A DNA stretch of 46,620 bases, from positions 1-46,620 of the forward strand of contig JAGRNP010000021.1 in assembly GCA_020440705.1 (NCBI GenBank), read 5' to 3'. Position numbers and translations under genes: made by a program. The notes under the pieces are model-generated. The model made no database searches. It was not told the origin of the DNA and saw only the letters and a program-made list of their open reading frames with translations. The stretch is from a bacterium. GTDB taxonomy: Bacteria > Krumholzibacteriota > Krumholzibacteriia > LZORAL124-64-63. Every line of letters begins with the position of its first letter. The first letter of the stretch is position 1. Positions 16,141 through 23,739 of this stretch are shown here, piece by piece.

Positions 16141-17528
16141 CCCATCTGACGACCCTGCACGTCCGGAGCATCAACCACAAGTACGCCCCGACCGAGGTGC
16201 GCGAGAAGGCGCACATCGAGGAGGACAAGGCGGTCGCCCTCATGCAGGTCATGAGCGAGCAGCCGGCCGGCGAGGGTCGTCCGGCCGTGGGCATCCCGGG
16301 CTGCGTGTCGGTGATCCCCGTCTCGACCTGCAACCGCACCGAGATCTACCTCGAGGTGCGGCAGGGCCACGACGCCGACGGCATCCTGCGCGCCGGCCTC
16401 GAGACCGTGGGCCTGGACACGAACCTCTTCCTCGGCGCCTACGCCCAGAAACTCGACGGCCTGCCCGCCATCGAGCACCTGTTCCGCGTGTCGGCGGGCC
16501 TGGAGAGCATGATGCTGGGCGAGCCCCAGATCTCGGGCCAGCTGAAGGACGCCTACCGCCTGGCGCGCGGCCGCGGCGAGGTGGGACCGGGCCTGCTCCG
16601 GGCCTTCCAGGGCTCGTTCCGCGCCGGCAAGCGCGTGCGCACCGAGACGAAGATCTCCACCGGCGCCGTGAGCGTGGCCTTCGCCGCGGTCGAGCTGGCG
16701 CGCAAGTTCTTCGACCACCTCAGCCACCAGCGGGCGGCCCTGGTCGGGGCCGGCGAGACCGGCGCCCTCGCGGCGCGGCACTTCCTGCAGCACGAGATCG
16801 GCGAGCTCACCGTGGTCAACCGCAGCCACGACAGGGCGGTGGCCCTGGCCGAGACCCTCATGGCCGAGAAGCTGGCCGGCCTGGGGCGCACGGCCCGCGA
16901 GGGCGGCGTCGATCCGGCCACCATGCCCCCGCTCGAGAACGACGGCACGATCAAGGCCCGCCCGTGGGAGGAACTGACCGACGCCCTCGCCCACGCCGAC
17001 GTGATCCTCAGCACCACCGGCGCCACCGAGCCCGTGATCACGCCCGACATGGTCGAGATCGCGGTGCACCGGCGGAAGGGCAAACCCCTGTTCCTGCTCG
17101 ACATCGCCGTGCCGCGCGACATCCATCCGGACGTGGCGCGGGTGCGCGGCGCCTTCGTCTTCGGCCTCGACGACCTCGACGAGATCATCGAGGGCAACCT
17201 GGCCGCGCGGCAGGGCCAGGTCCCCCAGGCCGAGCGCATCATCCGCGAGGAGATCGTCGAGTTCCAGCAGTGGCTCGACGACGTCGACCTGCGCCCGACG
17301 GTGGCCGAGTTCCGTTCCTATCTCGAGGAACTGAAGGACAAGCAGGTGGGCTTCGTGCGCAAGAAGCAGAGCGACGAGGTGGCCGCGGCCGTCGACGCCA
17401 GCCTGCAGCAGTTCATCAAGAAGGTGCTCGGGCGCTCCATGGCGACCCTGAAGGCGGCCGACTCGCGCGAGGAGCGCGAGCGCGACCTGAAGACGCTGCG
17501 GCGGATCTTCGGGGAGAACGACGACTGA
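16137..17528 (+). CDS. hemA: glutamyl-tRNA reductase
   Basis: HemA reduces glutamyl-tRNA to glutamate-1-semialdehyde, the committed and usually regulated step of the C5 pathway. The 463-residue protein starts in an ATGA overlap with the CcsA/HemX-like gene. The catalytic Cys65 lies in PVSTCNRTEIYLE. LESMMLGEPQISGQLK and GAVSVAFAAVELA follow, then the NADPH domain with LVGAGETG, and a C-terminal dimerisation helix. An insertion of about 14 residues (near 40-54) precedes the catalytic strand. It is unusual for hemA to be the last gene of its operon. Confidence 0.96.
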   Translation: MTHLTTLHVRSINHKYAPTEVREKAHIEEDKAVALMQVMSEQPAGEGRPAVGIPGCVSVIPVSTCNRTEIYLEVRQGHDADGILRAGLETVGLDTNLFLGAYAQKLDGLPAIEHLFRVSAGLESMMLGEPQISGQLKDAYRLARGRGEVGPGLLRAFQGSFRAGKRVRTETKISTGAVSVAFAAVELARKFFDHLSHQRAALVGAGETGALAARHFLQHEIGELTVVNRSHDRAVALAETLMAEKLAGLGRTAREGGVDPATMPPLENDGTIKARPWEELTDALAHADVILSTTGATEPVITPDMVEIAVHRRKGKPLFLLDIAVPRDIHPDVARVRGAFVFGLDDLDEIIEGNLAARQGQVPQAERIIREEIVEFQQWLDDVDLRPTVAEFRSYLEELKDKQVGFVRKKQSDEVAAAVDASLQQFIKKVLGRSMATLKAADSREERERDLKTLRRIFGENDD

Positions 17529-17556
17529 CCGGTGGCGCCGGCCCGCTGCGGACGTG

Positions 17557-17590
17557 AAGGCGCCCCGGTCGCTTTGGACCGGGGCGCCTT
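17557..17590. terminator. bidirectional terminator between hemA and the convergent small gene
   Basis: A perfect 14-bp stem pairs 17557-17570 with 17577-17590 around a GCTTTG loop, 29 bp after hemA and 25 bp after the end of the convergent gene. The arms end in TT in both directions, so it can serve both genes. Confidence 0.8.
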
Positions 17591-17614
17591 AGTTGTTACG
17601 GGTTCCCGGCCGGC

Positions 17615-17917
17615 CTAAGAGCCGGCGTAGGGGCAGGCGCCCGCCAGGTAGTCCGCGTCGGCGAGGCAGCTGAGGTCGCCCTTGACCAGGGCGTCGGGGC
17701 GGCCGCTCCCCTCCATCACGACCGGCTGGCTCCCGCCGTCGCCGGCCAGGAAGTCCGCGTCGAGGAGCGGATGGAAGGAGGCTTTGACCGGGGTGGCGTC
17801 CAACCCGCCGACGACGTGGTTCTCGGCGTCCGCGATGGGGTCGAATTCGGCGGCGGCGGCGGCTCCGGCCAGGGTCAGGGTGGCGGTGAGCGCCAGGATG
17901 GTGGTCAGGGTCTTCAT
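17615..17917 (-). CDS. small secreted protein, paralog A
   Basis: This 100-residue protein has a signal peptide (MKTLTTILAL and a hydrophobic run ending AGAAAAA) and a mature acidic domain of about 77 residues beginning EFDPIADAEN. I do not recognise the family. It is clearly paralogous to the next upstream gene (18161-18460): the mature starts are nearly identical, both carry DAD-F/Y-LAG and both end in LADADxLAGxCPxAG. Three imperfect copies of an (I/L)xDA(D/E) motif lie within the domain. The start is ATG 17917, giving the clean signal peptide; an upstream in-frame ATG would bury it. The leader carries a hairpin conserved in the paralog. Confidence 0.75.
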   Translation of the reverse strand: MKTLTTILALTATLTLAGAAAAAEFDPIADAENHVVGGLDATPVKASFHPLLDADFLAGDGGSQPVVMEGSGRPDALVKGDLSCLADADYLAGACPYAGS

Positions 17918-17942
17918 GGGGGCATCCCTTCGTCCGTGTGAT

Positions 17943-17956
17943 GCCGGTGGCCCGGC
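17943..17956 (-). promoter_or_regulatory. conserved leader hairpin of paralog A
   Basis: On the minus strand GCCGG and CCGGC enclose a four-base GCCA loop, exactly 25 nt before the start codon. The same stem with a GCGA loop lies at the same distance before paralog B (18486-18499). The shared position and flanks suggest an RNA element or a relic of the duplication. Confidence 0.45.
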
Positions 17957-18046
17957 GTTGTCGTTGCCCTCCAGTCGCAATACCGGTGCCAGGCGCGATC
18001 CGGGCGGCAGGAGGCCGTCCCGGGCGCTGTGGCCGCCGGCGTTCGA

Positions 18047-18084
18047 GAATATTCGTCGCGGCGCCGGCGCACCGGTGAATATTC
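18047..18084. repeat. pair of GAATATTC palindromes upstream of paralog A
   Basis: Two identical 8-bp palindromes lie at 18047-18054 and 18077-18084. Their centres are 30 bp apart, close to three helical turns, so they face the same side of the DNA. They stand out as AT-rich sites in GC-rich flanks, about 130-167 bp before the paralog A start, and resemble a two-site operator. Confidence 0.4.
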
Positions 18085-18101
18085 CCGAAGGATATGCGAC
18101 G

Positions 18102-18129
18102 GCGCCCCGGTCGAACCTGACCGGGGCGC
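18102..18129 (-). terminator. terminator of paralog B
   Basis: A perfect 11-bp stem (18102-18112 with 18119-18129) with a 6-nt loop lies 32 bp beyond the paralog B stop. Its arms share the core CGCCCCGGTC with the terminator of paralog A, consistent with duplication of the whole gene-plus-terminator unit. There is no long T tract. Confidence 0.65.
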
Positions 18130-18160
18130 TGTCTTCCGCTCGGGAGGGACACCGTGCGGA

Positions 18161-18460
18161 TCACCAGCCCGCGTCGGGGCACACGCCTGCGAGGTGATCG
18201 GCGTCCGCCAGGCCGTTGAACCCGATGTCCCCGGCGCTCGCGAGGTTGCGCGAGGGCCGCGAGACGGACATGACCGGCTCCTGGCCGGCCAGGTAGTCCG
18301 CGTCGAGGACGGCATCGAAGCCGGCCGTGACGAGGGTGCTCTCGAGACCGCCGGCCACCCAGTTCTCGGCGTCGGCGATGGGATCGAACTCGGCGGCGGC
18401 GGCGGCGCCGGCCAGCAGCAGCGCGGCGGTGAAGGCGGTGATCAGGGTGCTCTTCTTCAT
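18161..18460 (-). CDS. small secreted protein, paralog B
   Basis: This 99-residue paralog of the gene at 17615-17917 has the same architecture. A signal peptide MKKSTLITAF ends AGAAAAA, and the mature chain begins EFDPIADAENWVAGG and ends ADHLAGVCPDAGW. A single cysteine is shared near the C-terminus, and paralog A has one more. The start ATG 18460 has AGGAT 7 nt upstream. Leader, coding region and terminator all align with paralog A, so this is a tandem duplication of an entire transcription unit. Function is unknown; export to the periplasm or outside is inferred from the signal peptide. Confidence 0.75.
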   Translation of the reverse strand: MKKSTLITAFTAALLLAGAAAAAEFDPIADAENWVAGGLESTLVTAGFDAVLDADYLAGQEPVMSVSRPSRNLASAGDIGFNGLADADHLAGVCPDAGW

Positions 18461-18485
18461 GGCGGTATCCTCTCGTCTATGTGCA

Positions 18486-18499
18486 GCCGGTCGCCCGGC
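18486..18499 (-). promoter_or_regulatory. conserved leader hairpin of paralog B
   Basis: GCCGG and CCGGC with a GCGA (GNRA-type) loop lie 25 nt before the start codon, matching the leader hairpin of paralog A in sequence and spacing. Further upstream, GAAGGGATATG (plus-strand reading, 18574-18584) resembles GAAGGATATG at 18087-18096 before paralog A. The rest of the 18461-18651 interval holds no gene that I can support. Confidence 0.45.
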
Positions 18500-18651
18500 G
18501 TCGTTGGCGGTGCGGGCAGGAGTCCCTTCCGTGCGGCGGGCCGTCGTGCGGCCCTTCTCCTGCGACCTGTTCGGAAGGGATATGGCGGGACGGCGGCGAG
18601 TGTGACCGTCGCCACGATTTTTTTCGGCGGGCGGTGCCGACGCCGGCCCCC

Positions 18652-18680
18652 TTGTGACCCGCCGCGCCATCTGCTATGCT
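18652..18680 (+). promoter_or_regulatory. candidate sigma70 promoter for the small lipoprotein gene
   Basis: TTGTGA (18652-18657) and TATGCT (18675-18680) are separated by exactly 17 bp. The transcript would carry a leader of about 150 nt before the ATG at 18837. Confidence 0.55.
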
Positions 18681-18787
18681 GTGGGGGCTGCCAGCCTTCG
18701 CACGATCTGCACGGTCGCCGACCGGCTGCGGTCTCCGGATCGCACCCAGCCGGCGAGCCCGTTCCGGACGCCGCCGTCCCGTGCGCC

Positions 18788-18831
18788 AACCCCCTGAACC
18801 GGTGTCCACGACCGACCGGATCGAGGGGGTT
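18788..18831 (+). promoter_or_regulatory. leader hairpin that covers the ribosome-binding site
   Basis: AACCCCCT (18788-18795) is perfectly complementary to AGGGGGTT (18824-18831), with an inner CCGG/CCGG pairing (18799-18802 with 18817-18820). The 3' arm contains the GAGGGGG ribosome-binding site of the gene starting at 18837 and runs into TTT. The element could therefore act as an attenuator or a translation gate. Confidence 0.45.
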
Positions 18832-18836
18832 TCCTC

Positions 18837-19199
18837 ATGTCCGACCGCTCCTGCCGACCACACGTCTTCGTCCTGGCCGTCTGCGCCGGGGCCGCCTGCC
18901 TGGGTGCGGGCTGCGCGCCCTACACCGCGCCCCGCGATCGCGTCCCGCCACCGCGCCTGCCCGACGTCGTCATCGTCCTGCCGTGCCCGGAACCGCCACC
19001 CCCGCCCCCGGGCCAGGTCGGCGGCGACCATGAACGCGACCGGCCGCTCGAGCGCACGCCGCGGGACGACACCCGCACCAAGACCGAAGTCGCCGCCGAC
19101 ACGACGCCGACCCGCGACAAGCCTCCCGTGGAGCGGGGCGGCGTGCGCGCCGACCGGGGCGGCGGCCGTGGCGGCCGGGACACGCCCCGCAGGCGCTGA
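18837..19199 (+). CDS. small proline/arginine-rich lipoprotein
   Basis: This 120-residue predicted lipoprotein has Cys26 in LGAGC after a hydrophobic segment. A short DVVIVLP strand and a PPPPPP run follow. The remaining 60 residues are charged, low-complexity sequence rich in Asp, Arg, Thr and Gly. No domain is recognisable. A strong GAGGGGG ribosome site precedes the ATG but lies inside a stem-loop. The disordered tail suggests a flexible envelope linker or tether. Confidence 0.6.
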   Translation: MSDRSCRPHVFVLAVCAGAACLGAGCAPYTAPRDRVPPPRLPDVVIVLPCPEPPPPPPGQVGGDHERDRPLERTPRDDTRTKTEVAADTTPTRDKPPVERGGVRADRGGGRGGRDTPRRR

Positions 19200-19228
19200 G
19201 CGGCGACGGCGGCGCGTCCGGCTTTTTT
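19174..19228 (+). terminator. terminator after the small lipoprotein gene
   Basis: An imperfect stem pairs 19174-19186 with 19211-19222 (one bulge, one mismatch) and is followed directly by six T (19223-19228). The 5' arm lies inside the last codons of the lipoprotein gene. Confidence 0.5.
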
Positions 19229-19313
19229 CGCAGCGGAGTGGCGGGTTCCGTCCGGGGATCGCGTAGGACGGGGCAAGCAACCCTGTCCACCCGATCCCCT
19301 GGAGGAGATCCCC

Positions 19314-20132
19314 ATGACCCGCATCGCCGCGTTCCTGTACGGCGTCGTCTGCTACGCCGCCACCGTCGCCTCGCTCGTCTACGCCGCCGGCTTCCTCGCC
19401 AACATCGGCGTGCCCAAGTCCATCGACACCGCGCCGACGGCCGACACCCTGCGCGCCGTCCTGACCAACCTGGGCCTGCTCGGCGTCTTCGCGGTGCAGC
19501 ACAGCGTCATGGCCCGGCAGGGCTTCAAGCGGCTGTGGACGAAGATCGTGCCCCAGACCATCGAACGCAGCACCTACTGCCTGTTCTCCGCCGTGGCCCT
19601 CGGCCTCCTGATGTGGCAGTGGCAGCCCATGGGCGGCACCATCTGGCACGTCGAGGCCGCCTGGGCCCGCTACCTGCTGTTCGGCCTGAGCCTCGTGGGC
19701 TGGGTGGGCGTGTACTACTCGAGCTTCCTGATCAACCACTTCGACCTGTTCGGCCTGCGCCAGGTGTGGCTGCACCTGCGCGGCCGCGAGTACACGCCCC
19801 TGGCCTTCCAGACGCCCACGCTCTACAAGTGGATCCGCCACCCCCTGTACCTGGGCCTGACCCTCGCCGTGTGGGCCACGCCGGACATGACCGTCACCCA
19901 CCTGCTCTTCGCCGTGGGCGTGCTGGGCTACATCGTCGTGGGGATCCAGTTCGAGGAGCGCGACCTGATCGCGTCCCTGGGCACCCGCTACGCCGCCTAC
20001 CGCCGCGCCGTGCCCATGCTGCTGCCCCTGCTGCGGCCGAAGAAGCTCGCCAAGGCCGGCTTCGCCTTCTTCGCCATCAAGGGCCTGCTCTGGCTGGCCA
20101 TGCCCTTCATCGTGGTGCAGCTGGGGCTGTAG
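19314..20132 (+). CDS. mddA: methanethiol S-methyltransferase (MddA-like membrane protein)
   Basis: This 272-residue membrane protein has about six hydrophobic helices. FLYGVVCYAAT and NIGVPKSID near the N-terminus match MddA. The RHPLYLGL motif, followed by a hydrophobic segment and QFEERDL, is the SAM-binding signature of isoprenylcysteine-methyltransferase-like enzymes. MddA methylates methanethiol to dimethyl sulfide. The start has GGAGGAG upstream. The gene ends 4 bp before the convergent kinase gene without a visible terminator. The closest alternative is an NnrU-family protein of unknown substrate. Confidence 0.75.
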   Translation: MTRIAAFLYGVVCYAATVASLVYAAGFLANIGVPKSIDTAPTADTLRAVLTNLGLLGVFAVQHSVMARQGFKRLWTKIVPQTIERSTYCLFSAVALGLLMWQWQPMGGTIWHVEAAWARYLLFGLSLVGWVGVYYSSFLINHFDLFGLRQVWLHLRGREYTPLAFQTPTLYKWIRHPLYLGLTLAVWATPDMTVTHLLFAVGVLGYIVVGIQFEERDLIASLGTRYAAYRRAVPMLLPLLRPKKLAKAGFAFFAIKGLLWLAMPFIVVQLGL

Positions 20133-20136
20133 GAGG

Positions 20137-22965
20137 TCAGCGACGCGCGAGGCCGGTGCGGGCCTCGGCGATGAGGGGAGCCGCCTTCTCCGCCACCTCG
20201 GACCCGACAACGAGAGCCTCGGCCGTGTCGATCATGGTCGAGGCTTCCTCGTACCGGCCGATCTCGTCGAGGCAGCGGGCGCGGTCGAGCAGGGGTTCGA
20301 TCTTCTCGTGCAGGAGGTCGGAGTCGCGGCCGACGGCGAAGGCGCGATCGAGGGTGGCGGCGGCCTCGGCGTGGCGGCCGAGGCGATGCTGGGCCTCGGC
20401 GAGGCCCTGCAGGGAATTGCTCAGGTAGCTGTGGTCCGGTCCGTACACCGCCTCGTAGATGCGCAGCGAGCGTTCGAAGCTGCCCATGGCCGCGACCGGT
20501 TCGTCCAGGGCCAGCTGCTCGAAGCCGAGGTTCTTCAGGGGCACGGAGTTCTCCGGGTCGTCAGGGCCGAGGGTGGTGTCGACCAGGGCGACGGCAGCGG
20601 CGAAGTTCGCGGCGGCGGCCGCGTGATCGCCGCGCTCGCGTTCGATCAGGCCCAGGTTGTTCAGGCACCAGGAGATCTGCACATGGGTCGGACCGAGCGA
20701 CTCGCTCCAGACGGCCAGGGCCCGGCGCTGCTGCTCCTCGGCCTCGTCCAGGTGGCCGCGATCGCGGTTCAGGTTGGCCAGGTTCGTCAGCACGACGCCG
20801 ATGTTCGGGTGCGTCTCGCCATAGATGCGGGACAGGATCGGCAGCGCCTCCTTGAGCAGCTGCTCGGCCCGCTCGAGATCGCCCTCGTAGCGCACGACGA
20901 CGGCGTAGTTCACGCGCACCGCGGCCGGGACCGGGCTGCCCTCGGGGGCGGTGCGGTCGAGGACGACCAGCGCCCGCTCGAAATACTCCCGCGAGGCGGG
21001 GTAGTCGCGGGTCTCGCGCTTGACCAGGGCCAGGTGGTTCAGGCAGTTGCCCACCTCGAGGCTGCCGGGGCCGAAGGCCGTCTCGAGCACGGGCAGGGCC
21101 ATCGTCATGAGGCTTTCGGCCTCGGCGAAGCGGTTGTCGCGGTAGGCGGACATGCCGAGCCAGTCGCGGGCCAGGGCGGTCTTGCCGTGGGCGGGGCCCA
21201 GCTCGGCCTCGCGGATGGCCAGGGCCTCGGCGAAGGCCGGCTCGGCCACGTCCGGCGCGCGCATGCGCTCGGCCACGCGGCCGCGGGCGAAGAGGGCGTC
21301 GGCCAGGGAGGTCCCGTCGGGGCCGGGATGGGCCCGCAGCGTCGCGATGGCGTCGTCGAGGATGGCCTGGGCCTCCTCGTAAAGGGCCAGCTCGCCGTAC
21401 ACCTCGCCGATCGTGGTCTCGAGGGAGGCCCGGATCTCCGGCTGGTCGGCCAGTTCGCCGGCGATGCGGGCGGCGCCGGCGTCGAGCAGGTCGCGGGCGG
21501 TGATGGCTTCGCCGCGGGCGCGGTCCGGCGCCGAGACCGAGAAGAGCTCGCGCATGAAGGCCGCGGTGCGGTTGGCCTTGGCGGCCTCCAGACGCGCGAT
21601 GTCGCGTTCGTGGCCGAGGCGCGCCGTGTAGTGGACCGTCAGCCCCACGATGGCGGCCACGGCCGCCGTGGCCAGCACCGACGCCGCCGCGTTGCGCTGG
21701 AGGAACTTCCGCGCCCGGTAGGCGACCGTGTCCGGCCGCGCGCTGACCGTCTGGCCGGCCAGGAAGCGTTCGACGTCCTGCACGAACTGCTCGACCGAGG
21801 CGTAGCGCCGCTCGGGCTCCTTGCGCAGGGCCATGGCCAGGATCGTGTCGAGGTCGCCCGCCAGTTCGCGGCGCAGGCGCCGCAGCGACACCCGGCGCGT
21901 GCCTTCGAGCTCCACCGTGGACAGGGCCGCCGCGCCGGGCACGGTGTGGCCGTCGCGCCCCGGGCCGATCACCGTGCTCGCCCGCAGCGGCCGCTTCTCG
22001 GCGATCACCTTCAGCACCGCCAGATCGTCGCCCTCGGGCACGGTGTAGGGCCAGCGGCCCGTCAGGATGGTGTAGAGCAGCATGCCCAGCTGGTAGACGT
22101 CCGTGGCGGTGTTCACGCGGCCGCCGGAGATCTGCTCGGGGCTGGCGAAGGCGGGGGTCATGGCGCGCATCACCGAGCGGGTCACCCCCGCGTCGTCGTC
22201 CATGAGCTTGGCGATGCCGAAATCGAGCAGCTTCACGTGCCCGTCGCCGGTGACGAGGATGTTCGAGGGCTTGATGTCGCGGTGGACGACGAGGTTGCGG
22301 TGGGCGTGGGCCACGACGCGGGCGACCCGGATGAACAGGCGCAGGCGCTCCTTCACGGTCAGCCGGTGCTCGTCGCAGTAGACGTCGATGGGCAGGCCGT
22401 CGACGTACTCCATGACCAGGAAGGGATCGCCGCGCCCGGTCGCCCCCGCGTCGAGGAGGCCGGCGATGCCGGGGTGGGTGATCTGGGCGAGGATCTGGCG
22501 CTCGAGCTGGAAGCGCCGCAGCATCTCGGCGGAGGGGATGCCGGTCTGGAGGAGCTTCAGGGCGACCCACTGCTCGAAGTCGTCGCCCTGGCGCTCGGCG
22601 AGGTAGACGACGGCCATGCCGCCGCGACCGAGCTCCGAGACGATGCGGTAGGGCCCGATCGACTCGCCCACCAGGCTCGCGGCGGCCAGCTCGGCCCCCC
22701 GCTCGAGCTCGGCGGCGAAGGCCCCCGCGTGGGCGCCGCCCGTGTGCAGGGCCCGGGCCGCGTCGGGCTCCTCGCAGGCCCGCAGCAGGCGCCACACCAC
22801 GTCGGCGAGGGCCGCGTCGCCCGCGCATTCGTCGTGCACGAAAACCTCACGGGCACGGCCCGTGAGGTCGAGGGCGCGATCGAAGATCTCGTCGGCCCGG
22901 CGCAGGTCCGGTCCCGGCGCCCCGTCGGGCGGGCCGGGATCCGGCGGCTCGTGGCGATCGCTCAA
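20137..22965 (-). CDS. membrane Ser/Thr protein kinase with TPR repeats
   Basis: This 942-residue transmembrane kinase starts at TTG 22965, which shares a TTGA overlap with the sigma-factor stop and has GGAGGT upstream. The kinase domain spans about 105-400, with P-loop GRGGMA (113-118), Lys137 in VALKLL, catalytic HRDIKPSN (Asp230) and DFG (248-250). A transmembrane helix at about 427-447 is followed by some 490 residues of tetratricopeptide repeats, which would lie on the far side of the membrane and may bind ligand or partner proteins. Pairing with an ECF factor of the TIGR02999 type is a known arrangement in which the kinase probably controls sigma activity. Confidence 0.92.
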   Translation of the reverse strand: MSDRHEPPDPGPPDGAPGPDLRRADEIFDRALDLTGRAREVFVHDECAGDAALADVVWRLLRACEEPDAARALHTGGAHAGAFAAELERGAELAAASLVGESIGPYRIVSELGRGGMAVVYLAERQGDDFEQWVALKLLQTGIPSAEMLRRFQLERQILAQITHPGIAGLLDAGATGRGDPFLVMEYVDGLPIDVYCDEHRLTVKERLRLFIRVARVVAHAHRNLVVHRDIKPSNILVTGDGHVKLLDFGIAKLMDDDAGVTRSVMRAMTPAFASPEQISGGRVNTATDVYQLGMLLYTILTGRWPYTVPEGDDLAVLKVIAEKRPLRASTVIGPGRDGHTVPGAAALSTVELEGTRRVSLRRLRRELAGDLDTILAMALRKEPERRYASVEQFVQDVERFLAGQTVSARPDTVAYRARKFLQRNAAASVLATAAVAAIVGLTVHYTARLGHERDIARLEAAKANRTAAFMRELFSVSAPDRARGEAITARDLLDAGAARIAGELADQPEIRASLETTIGEVYGELALYEEAQAILDDAIATLRAHPGPDGTSLADALFARGRVAERMRAPDVAEPAFAEALAIREAELGPAHGKTALARDWLGMSAYRDNRFAEAESLMTMALPVLETAFGPGSLEVGNCLNHLALVKRETRDYPASREYFERALVVLDRTAPEGSPVPAAVRVNYAVVVRYEGDLERAEQLLKEALPILSRIYGETHPNIGVVLTNLANLNRDRGHLDEAEEQQRRALAVWSESLGPTHVQISWCLNNLGLIERERGDHAAAAANFAAAVALVDTTLGPDDPENSVPLKNLGFEQLALDEPVAAMGSFERSLRIYEAVYGPDHSYLSNSLQGLAEAQHRLGRHAEAAATLDRAFAVGRDSDLLHEKIEPLLDRARCLDEIGRYEEASTMIDTAEALVVGSEVAEKAAPLIAEARTGLARR

Positions 22966-23540
22966 CTGGGGCCCACCTCCGGCGCGCTGCCGAGCTCGGC
23001 CTGCAGCCAGGCCCGGGCGCGCATCCAGTCCCGCTGCACCGTGCGCAGCGAGGAGTCCAGGGCGGCGGCCGTCTCGGCCTCGCTCAGCCCCCCGAAGAAG
23101 CGGCACTCGACGACCCGCGCCAGGCGCTCGTTCACCTGGGCGAGGCGGGTCAGGGCGTCGTCCAGATCGGTCAGCCAGGCGGCGTCCTCGTCGGCCAGCG
23201 CCATGTCCTCCTCGAAGGTGACCATGGCCTGACCGCCACCCCGCTTGGCCGCCGTGCGCCGGCGGGCGCCGTCGGCCAGCACCTGGCGCATGGCGCGGGC
23301 GCTGATGGCCAGGAAGTGGTCGCGGTCGCGGCTGTCCAGGCCCTCCTGGCCCAGCAGCTTGAGGTAGAGCTCGTGCACGAGGCCGGTGGCCCCGAGGGTC
23401 ATGGCCGGCGCGCCGCGGCGCAGCTGGCCGGCGGCCATGCGCTTGAGGTCCTTGTAGAGCAGGGGCACGATCCGGTCGAGGGCCGACTGGTCGCCGTCGC
23501 GGAACGACTGCAGGTGCATGGTGACCTGGTTCTCGAACAT
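22962..23540 (-). CDS. ECF-type RNA polymerase sigma factor (TIGR02999-like)
   Basis: This is a 192-residue ECF sigma factor. The sigma2 region (about 15-95) includes LVHELYLKLL and HFLAISARAMRQVL, typical of the TIGR02999 group. The sigma4 region (about 125-185) has the helix-turn-helix segment LSEAETAAALDSSLRTVQRD. The start ATG 23540 has GGAGGT 7 nt upstream; a longer open frame runs to 23816 but gives low-complexity sequence and crosses the promoter. It is coupled to the downstream kinase through a TTGA overlap. No anti-sigma factor is visible, so the kinase is the likely partner. Confidence 0.93.
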   Translation of the reverse strand: MFENQVTMHLQSFRDGDQSALDRIVPLLYKDLKRMAAGQLRRGAPAMTLGATGLVHELYLKLLGQEGLDSRDRDHFLAISARAMRQVLADGARRRTAAKRGGGQAMVTFEEDMALADEDAAWLTDLDDALTRLAQVNERLARVVECRFFGGLSEAETAAALDSSLRTVQRDWMRARAWLQAELGSAPEVGPS

Positions 23541-23579
23541 GGGTGGGACCTCCGGAACAGGGACGGGAGCCTCGGGAGA

Positions 23580-23608
23580 ATGATAATCGAATTCAGGACG
23601 GCTGTCCT
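23580..23608 (-). promoter_or_regulatory. promoter and overlapping inverted repeat of the sigma/kinase operon
   Basis: On the minus strand AGGACA (23603-23608) and TATCAT (23580-23585, five of six consensus bases) are 17 bp apart. The -35 is overlapped by the inverted repeat AGGAC-N4-GTCCT (23595-23608), which could be an operator or an autoregulatory sigma site. Confidence 0.55.
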
Positions 23609-23685
23609 CGCGAATCCGGACGCGCATGCGGCCGGCACCGGGACCTACGCAGGCTGAGGTGCGATCCCGCCACGTCCCGGCGCCG

Positions 23686-23717
23686 AAAAAACACGGCGCC
23701 CCGGTGGGGGCGCCGTG
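23686..23717 (-). terminator. rho-independent terminator of the Tat-exported NAD-binding protein gene
   Basis: An 11-bp stem (23692-23702 with 23707-23717) with a 4-nt loop is followed on the minus strand by six T (complement of 23686-23691). It begins about 23 bp beyond the stop codon at 23740. Confidence 0.88.
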
Positions 23718-23739
23718 CCGTGGCGGATTCCGTGGGGAC

